NCBI GenBank assembly: GCA_964276095.1
Contig: CAXYDR010000003.1
Location: 992,001 to 1,056,000 of the forward strand
Direction: 5' to 3'
Length of the DNA: 64,000 nt
Origin: GCA-2733415 sp964276095
GTDB lineage: Bacteria; Bacteroidota; Bacteroidia; Flavobacteriales; Flavobacteriaceae
Part shown: positions 60,243-64,000 of the stretch, in pieces
Position numbering within the stretch: the stretch's first letter is position 1
How the letters are laid out: every line of letters starts with the position of its first letter
Translations under genes and position numbers: made by a program
Notes under the pieces: generated by a model
Databases searched by the model: none
What the model was told of the DNA's origin: nothing
The model's input: only the letters and a program-made list of their open reading frames with translations

Positions 60243-62822
60243 TTATTTTACTTCTTCCAACGCATTATTAATTAACGTTGTTAAGTGCGATTTGTGTGCT
60301 CTGGTAATAATGTTTCCACTACCATTAGCTGCCATTTTTTTAACATTCTTGATGTTATACAACACCATAGAACGTGATACGTTTCCGTAACGTCCTTTTG
60401 ATCCACCTGTAAGAATTTTAATCAGCATGTTTACATATTCCACTTGTAAGTTCTGACGGAAGGTATTTACATTACCGTAAATATCAGCTTTAAAAATACC
60501 ATTGTTTAAATCGGTCATGTACTCCCCAATACTATATTTGTTTCCGTATAACTCAGAATCTACTATACGTTGTAATGTATTGAAATGCAATAAGTGCTGT
60601 AATACTTTACGCTGACTTTTTAACACGTTTCTGTGTAATTTAGGATCTTCTGGTCCTGAAAAGAAATTAAACCCTCTACGTTGACGTGCTAAGTAATTGT
60701 ATAATTCCTTAGGTGTACTATCAGCATTTGGTGCAAAAAGATAGTCGTTTAAAGCTTTCATTGCCTTCTTTTGCTTTGCATATTCTACCGGAGTATATGG
60801 TTGTGTTGCATTTGCTTGTCCTTGCATTGCACGCTCCACATAAACCCCACCAATGAATCTTGAAATTACTCCTGCTGCTGTTGCTGTTTGCTTTTGTAAA
60901 ATACCATATGCTATTACTAACTCCTGATATGATTTTCCTTCAGTTGTATACTGAGGCTTTAATTTTTTCAATAATTCTTTTACTAATTTAATACGGTTGA
61001 TTGAATAGGTAATTTGATCGTTAGATAAATCTCCAACCATAACTCTTGGGTCAATTGCTTTCCCCGGACTACGCATATCATCAGCATCATTACCAAAAAT
61101 TAATTCAGGTTCCGTAGAACGCTTTAAAATCGTTTCTAAATCAGAATTATTCTTTACATTTTTATACCCAAACTCAATTGCCCATAAATCATACGGCCCT
61201 AAAGTTGTTGTAAAATAATGTCCTTGTTGTGTACGGTCGTTAGTAATGTTGATTGCTTCATAATCCATTACTGATCCTGTTAACGATTTCCCTGTAATGA
61301 ATTCCTTATCAGCTAATTGTGCAGGACTATATAACTGACTCGATTTCATGTTGTGGTTTAATCCTAAAGTATGTCCTACTTCGTGCATTAATAAATGCGT
61401 CATCGCTTCCATTTTCATTCCTTTCATCTCTTCAGTAGAAAGGTTTAAAGTATTTAAAGCTGTTTGACCAAACAATACGTTTTCATGTACCAAATGCCCT
61501 AATGAACAGTATGCTAATGATTCGTTTGTAGTTTCTTCTGCTAACTCAGCAGTATCTACATTATGTAATTCAAATAACTTATCGAATTTTACTCTGTTGG
61601 TATGGTGTACATATTCCAACATAATATCAGCTCCCATAATTTCCCCAGTTCTTGGATTTACAAATGATGGTCCGTATCCTCCAAAAGGTGGATTAGGAGA
61701 AGATGTCCAACGCAATACATTATATCTGATATCTCCTGCATCCCAATCAGCATCATCAGGTTGAATTTTTACTTGAACTGCATTTTTAAATCCTGCTTTT
61801 TCAAAAGCAATGTTCCATTTTAAAACTGCATTGGTAATTGTTTCTCTAAAAGCAATAGGTGTAGTATTTTCAATCCACCATACAATAGGATTTACTGGTT
61901 CAGAAACAGCTGCTTCTGGGTTTTTCTTTACTAAATTCCAACGGTGAATCATATCACGGTATGGAGTTGGACTAGAAGTAGTCATGTCCGTTACCTGAGT
62001 TGCAAAATAACCAACTCTAGGATCGTCCATTCGTGCCTCAAAATTATTGTCAGGCATTTCAATTAAACTGTGGTATACTTTTACACTAACGTTTCTACCA
62101 TCAGTTACAGCATTAGAACCACCGTTTAAAACAGATGATTTTGAATACACATACTCAATTGCTAAATCCGTATTTAATGGGTAATTACGGATGGCGTTTA
62201 TCTTGGTTTTATTCTTATCTAAGCTTCCTAAAGTAAATGATGTTGGAGATTGTCCTGGAAATTTAGGTGGCTTTACTTGAGACAGCGTTTCTTTTAAAAA
62301 TAAATCATTCGCCTTAATTAAATATAAACCTTTTTCTTCATCGGTCGCTTCAATTTTAAGACTAGCCATAATTCCTTCACTAACATTTGCATTAGCCGAT
62401 TTCGAAATTGGGTTATTAGGATCGAAATAGTAAGCATTGTTTTTAGCTACAAACTCTATTTTATCGAAATACTTATTTAATTCAAATACTTTTGAACCTC
62501 TATATGAACCTCTAAATGTGCCAGCATCAGAAACACCATCAGCAATTTGACTAAAGTAGATAAATTCTTTTTTTAACTGATCCTTAGAAACTAACATTTG
62601 AATTGATCCGTTAATAGTATCTTGATAAATGGTAAACAACCCTTCTATCTTTTTACTTGTTTTAACTAGGTCAGTTATTGTTTTTTTCTTGTCTTCCTTT
62701 TTTTCAGGAGCTGCTTGTTCTGTTTTATTTTTTTTGTTTTTTCTTTTCTTTTTCTGAAAAGCAAAAGTGCTTGTTGTTCCTAAAACAAGAAACACAATTA
62801 GTATACGGTGTAAGTTTTTCAT
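60243..62822 (-). CDS. Large secreted zinc-dependent metalloprotease (DUF5118/DUF5117/DUF4953 type)
   Basis: 859 residues. Signal peptide ends near TSTFAFQ, followed by a Lys-rich low-complexity segment (about 22-48). The N-terminal domains (about 50-300, with FIYFSQIADGVSDAGTFRGS and AIEYVYSKS) match DUF5118 and DUF5117. The catalytic domain carries the extended zinc motif HEVGHTLGLNH (HExxHxxGxxH, metzincin style) near residue 480, followed by a SVMDYEAINI Met-turn. The C-terminal 250 residues are helical. Family proteins are periplasmic or outer-membrane-linked peptidases of unknown substrate. It has its own terminator. Confidence 0.9.
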   Translation of the reverse strand: MKNLHRILIVFLVLGTTSTFAFQKKKRKNKKNKTEQAAPEKKEDKKKTITDLVKTSKKIEGLFTIYQDTINGSIQMLVSKDQLKKEFIYFSQIADGVSDAGTFRGSYRGSKVFELNKYFDKIEFVAKNNAYYFDPNNPISKSANANVSEGIMASLKIEATDEEKGLYLIKANDLFLKETLSQVKPPKFPGQSPTSFTLGSLDKNKTKINAIRNYPLNTDLAIEYVYSKSSVLNGGSNAVTDGRNVSVKVYHSLIEMPDNNFEARMDDPRVGYFATQVTDMTTSSPTPYRDMIHRWNLVKKNPEAAVSEPVNPIVWWIENTTPIAFRETITNAVLKWNIAFEKAGFKNAVQVKIQPDDADWDAGDIRYNVLRWTSSPNPPFGGYGPSFVNPRTGEIMGADIMLEYVHHTNRVKFDKLFELHNVDTAELAEETTNESLAYCSLGHLVHENVLFGQTALNTLNLSTEEMKGMKMEAMTHLLMHEVGHTLGLNHNMKSSQLYSPAQLADKEFITGKSLTGSVMDYEAINITNDRTQQGHYFTTTLGPYDLWAIEFGYKNVKNNSDLETILKRSTEPELIFGNDADDMRSPGKAIDPRVMVGDLSNDQITYSINRIKLVKELLKKLKPQYTTEGKSYQELVIAYGILQKQTATAAGVISRFIGGVYVERAMQGQANATQPYTPVEYAKQKKAMKALNDYLFAPNADSTPKELYNYLARQRRGFNFFSGPEDPKLHRNVLKSQRKVLQHLLHFNTLQRIVDSELYGNKYSIGEYMTDLNNGIFKADIYGNVNTFRQNLQVEYVNMLIKILTGGSKGRYGNVSRSMVLYNIKNVKKMAANGSGNIITRAHKSHLTTLINNALEEVK

Positions 62823-62884
62823 CTAGTAAATGTAGGTCTAATTTATTTTTAGCTAAAAAAATTAACAATTCCTTAAGAGATACC

Positions 62885-63286
62885 TTATTTATAACTTTCT
62901 GCTAAGCTTACTAATACCTGTATTGCCTTATTGGCATCTTTAACATCTACAAAAATATGATCGTGATAATAACCTGCAATTACATTACAGCTAATTTCAT
63001 GTTTCGCTAACTCATTAGAAAATAAAGCTGTTAAACCAACTGCCTCTAAAGAAGAATGTATTTGTAGCGTAATCCATGACGATACATATTCATACTTTAA
63101 TTTTAGTGCATCTGCCTTATTACGTTCTAGTACTATGGTTACGCCTTCAGCTTCTTTAAATTCGCAAACAGTATCGGATCTGTTAATACTATTTACATCC
63201 GTCACAGTACAAAACACATATTCACCTGAGTTTAATTTTGGTGTCATCCCTTGTATTAATACTGCTATATTTTTTTCTCCTGACAT
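62885..63286 (-). CDS. ACT-domain protein (tandem ACT, CASTOR-like)
   Basis: 133 residues, cytoplasmic. The first half (LNSGEYVFCTVTDVNSINRS, then CEFKEAEGVTIVLERNKADAL) and the second half (SSWITLQIHSSLEAVGLTAL, then LAKHEISCNVIAGYYHDHIF followed by VDVKDANKAIQVL) match the paired ACT_3 and ACT_7 domains of small stand-alone bacterial proteins. Such domains bind amino acids; the H-D-H segment is the usual conserved loop of the second domain. The ligand and partner are unknown. It is apparently monocistronic. Confidence 0.8.
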   Translation of the reverse strand: MSGEKNIAVLIQGMTPKLNSGEYVFCTVTDVNSINRSDTVCEFKEAEGVTIVLERNKADALKLKYEYVSSWITLQIHSSLEAVGLTALFSNELAKHEISCNVIAGYYHDHIFVDVKDANKAIQVLVSLAESYK

Positions 63287-63382
63287 GTTATTTTCTTTGT
63301 TTTTCTATATTAATTAATTTTAACTATTTATGTTATAAATACAATGATTAAAATGTCATTTACTTTCTTATTTTTATTTTTT

Positions 63383-63518
63383 TTCTTGATAAAAAAACGA
63401 AACAAAAAAATCAAGACAGACAAAAGGAAATTGCTAAAGCATCATTCACTCTCAAATCTGCATGCTTTAATCTTCGATTAGCAATTTCGATTTTCCACTC
63501 ATTATTTCTTAGCCTGAC
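63383..63518. repeat. Dispersed intergenic repeat family 2, copy 2
   Basis: About 136 bp from TTCTTGATAAAAAAACGAAA through CTGCATGCTTTAATCTTCGA to TCATTATTTCTTAGCCTGAC. Similar in order and spacing to 55358-55491, with more divergence than the first family. Confidence 0.6.
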
Positions 63519-63555
63519 GTTTAAGCCTGAATATATAGTATTCCTTTTAATTCAT

Positions 63556-64000
63556 TTATACTATTTCCTTTTCCATTACTGGTAAAAACCTTCCTTCTAT
63601 TGAACTTTCTAGCTTTTCGGTTACATTAAAACCAGCACTTTTATAGAACGCTTCCGCATTTGGATCAGCTACTAATGTTACCGTTTTATATTGCAGTTTT
63701 TTTATTCGTTCTAGAAAATCATTCATCAATATTTTACCAAAACCCTTTCCTATAAATTCTGGGGCTACAAACAGGAAGTTCAACGCTACCTTTGTATTCG
63801 TTTCTGGAAGAAAGGCATAAAAGCCCACTAGCTTATCATCTGCAACTAATTTAAATACCTGATTGTTGCTAACATAATCCGAACTAATAGTTAAATCTTC
63901 CTTCCAACCTTCAATTTGATCATCAGAATATCCCCAATATAATTTTGACCTAAGCGTTAGTGCTGTCAGTATATATGCATCAGTAATATTAGCTTTTATA
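63556..64000 (-). CDS. GNAT-family N-acetyltransferase, 5' truncated by window edge
   Basis: The frame stays open from the stop at 63556 to the window edge, so the true start lies just outside. An internal GTG at 63828 gives only a fragment; the frame upstream adds conserved-looking sequence (AYILTALTLRSKLYWGYSDD, then VFKLVADDKLVGFY). The acetyl-CoA site is in NFLFVAPEFIGKGFGKILMN (the Arg/Gln-x-x-Gly-x-Gly/Ala loop as GKGFGK), and the C-terminal LVADPNAEAFYKSAGF is the usual GNAT motif B end. Acetylates an unknown small molecule or protein amine. Confidence 0.85.
   Translation of the reverse strand, partial: IKANITDAYILTALTLRSKLYWGYSDDQIEGWKEDLTISSDYVSNNQVFKLVADDKLVGFYAFLPETNTKVALNFLFVAPEFIGKGFGKILMNDFLERIKKLQYKTVTLVADPNAEAFYKSAGFNVTEKLESSIEGRFLPVMEKEIV

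Overview
The window looks like chromosomal DNA of a marine-type Flavobacteriaceae member (phylum Bacteroidota). The evidence is low GC, promoters with the Bacteroidota -7 box TAnnTTTG, several proteins ending in type IX secretion (T9SS) sorting domains of types A and B, the order ftsX-DUF3098-uppP-truB, an SDR-type threonine dehydrogenase, and DUF4230, DUF6090 and DUF3098 proteins. I do not assign a genus.

Layout. 1-14 kb: threonine dehydrogenase, small lipoprotein and SnoaL-like genes, a large secreted beta-propeller protein, a cyclase-family hydrolase, DUF4230, MmcQ/YjbR, a secreted M28 peptidase, a duplicated-domain secreted protein, a BlaI/M56 regulatory pair with two visible operators, and an M20 dipeptidase. 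14.0-25.5 kb: an 11.4-kb integrated element in the 3' end of tRNA-Leu(UAG), bounded by 25-bp direct repeats. It carries a tyrosine integrase, a leftward operon of small proteins plus a 956-residue primase/SF3 helicase, a divergent CI-like repressor with a palindromic operator, and a cargo end with DUF2971, a winged-helix/membrane protein and a TIR-TPR protein. It has no relaxase, conjugation, capsid or tail genes, so it resembles a phage satellite or minimal mobilizable island.

The most unusual part of the window is the non-coding DNA of this element. About fifty copies of a heptamer TGTTGGT fill the gaps between its replication genes. They are arranged as iterons on both sides of an AT-rich core of about 55 bp that recurs four times. 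A second iteron family (GTGTAAT) flanks related cores at both ends of the element. The layout recalls satellite replication origins (short iterons flanking an AT-rich region, bound by an SF3 helicase), but here it is present in many copies and partly translated.

25.6-37.7 kb: TerB-like protein, a T9SS type B protein, a cluster of unknown membrane/lipoprotein/DUF6090 genes, a four-gene operon with a LuxR-type two-component system, a tail-collar protein, and a secreted P-domain protein with a recent 711-bp tandem duplication. 37.9-53 kb: leuS, a two-gene sensory system (propeller histidine kinase plus a double-receiver/PAS/HisKA_2 kinase), panE-like, ftsX-DUF3098-uppP-truB, a thioredoxin-like protein and tag. 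53-64 kb: adenine deaminase, M14-type carboxypeptidase, two tandem SIMPL-domain proteins, a lipoprotein, a possible small RNA, a large secreted zinc metalloprotease, an ACT-domain protein and a GNAT acetyltransferase cut by the window edge. Dispersed intergenic repeats of several families occur, one with a copy inside the island and another far outside.
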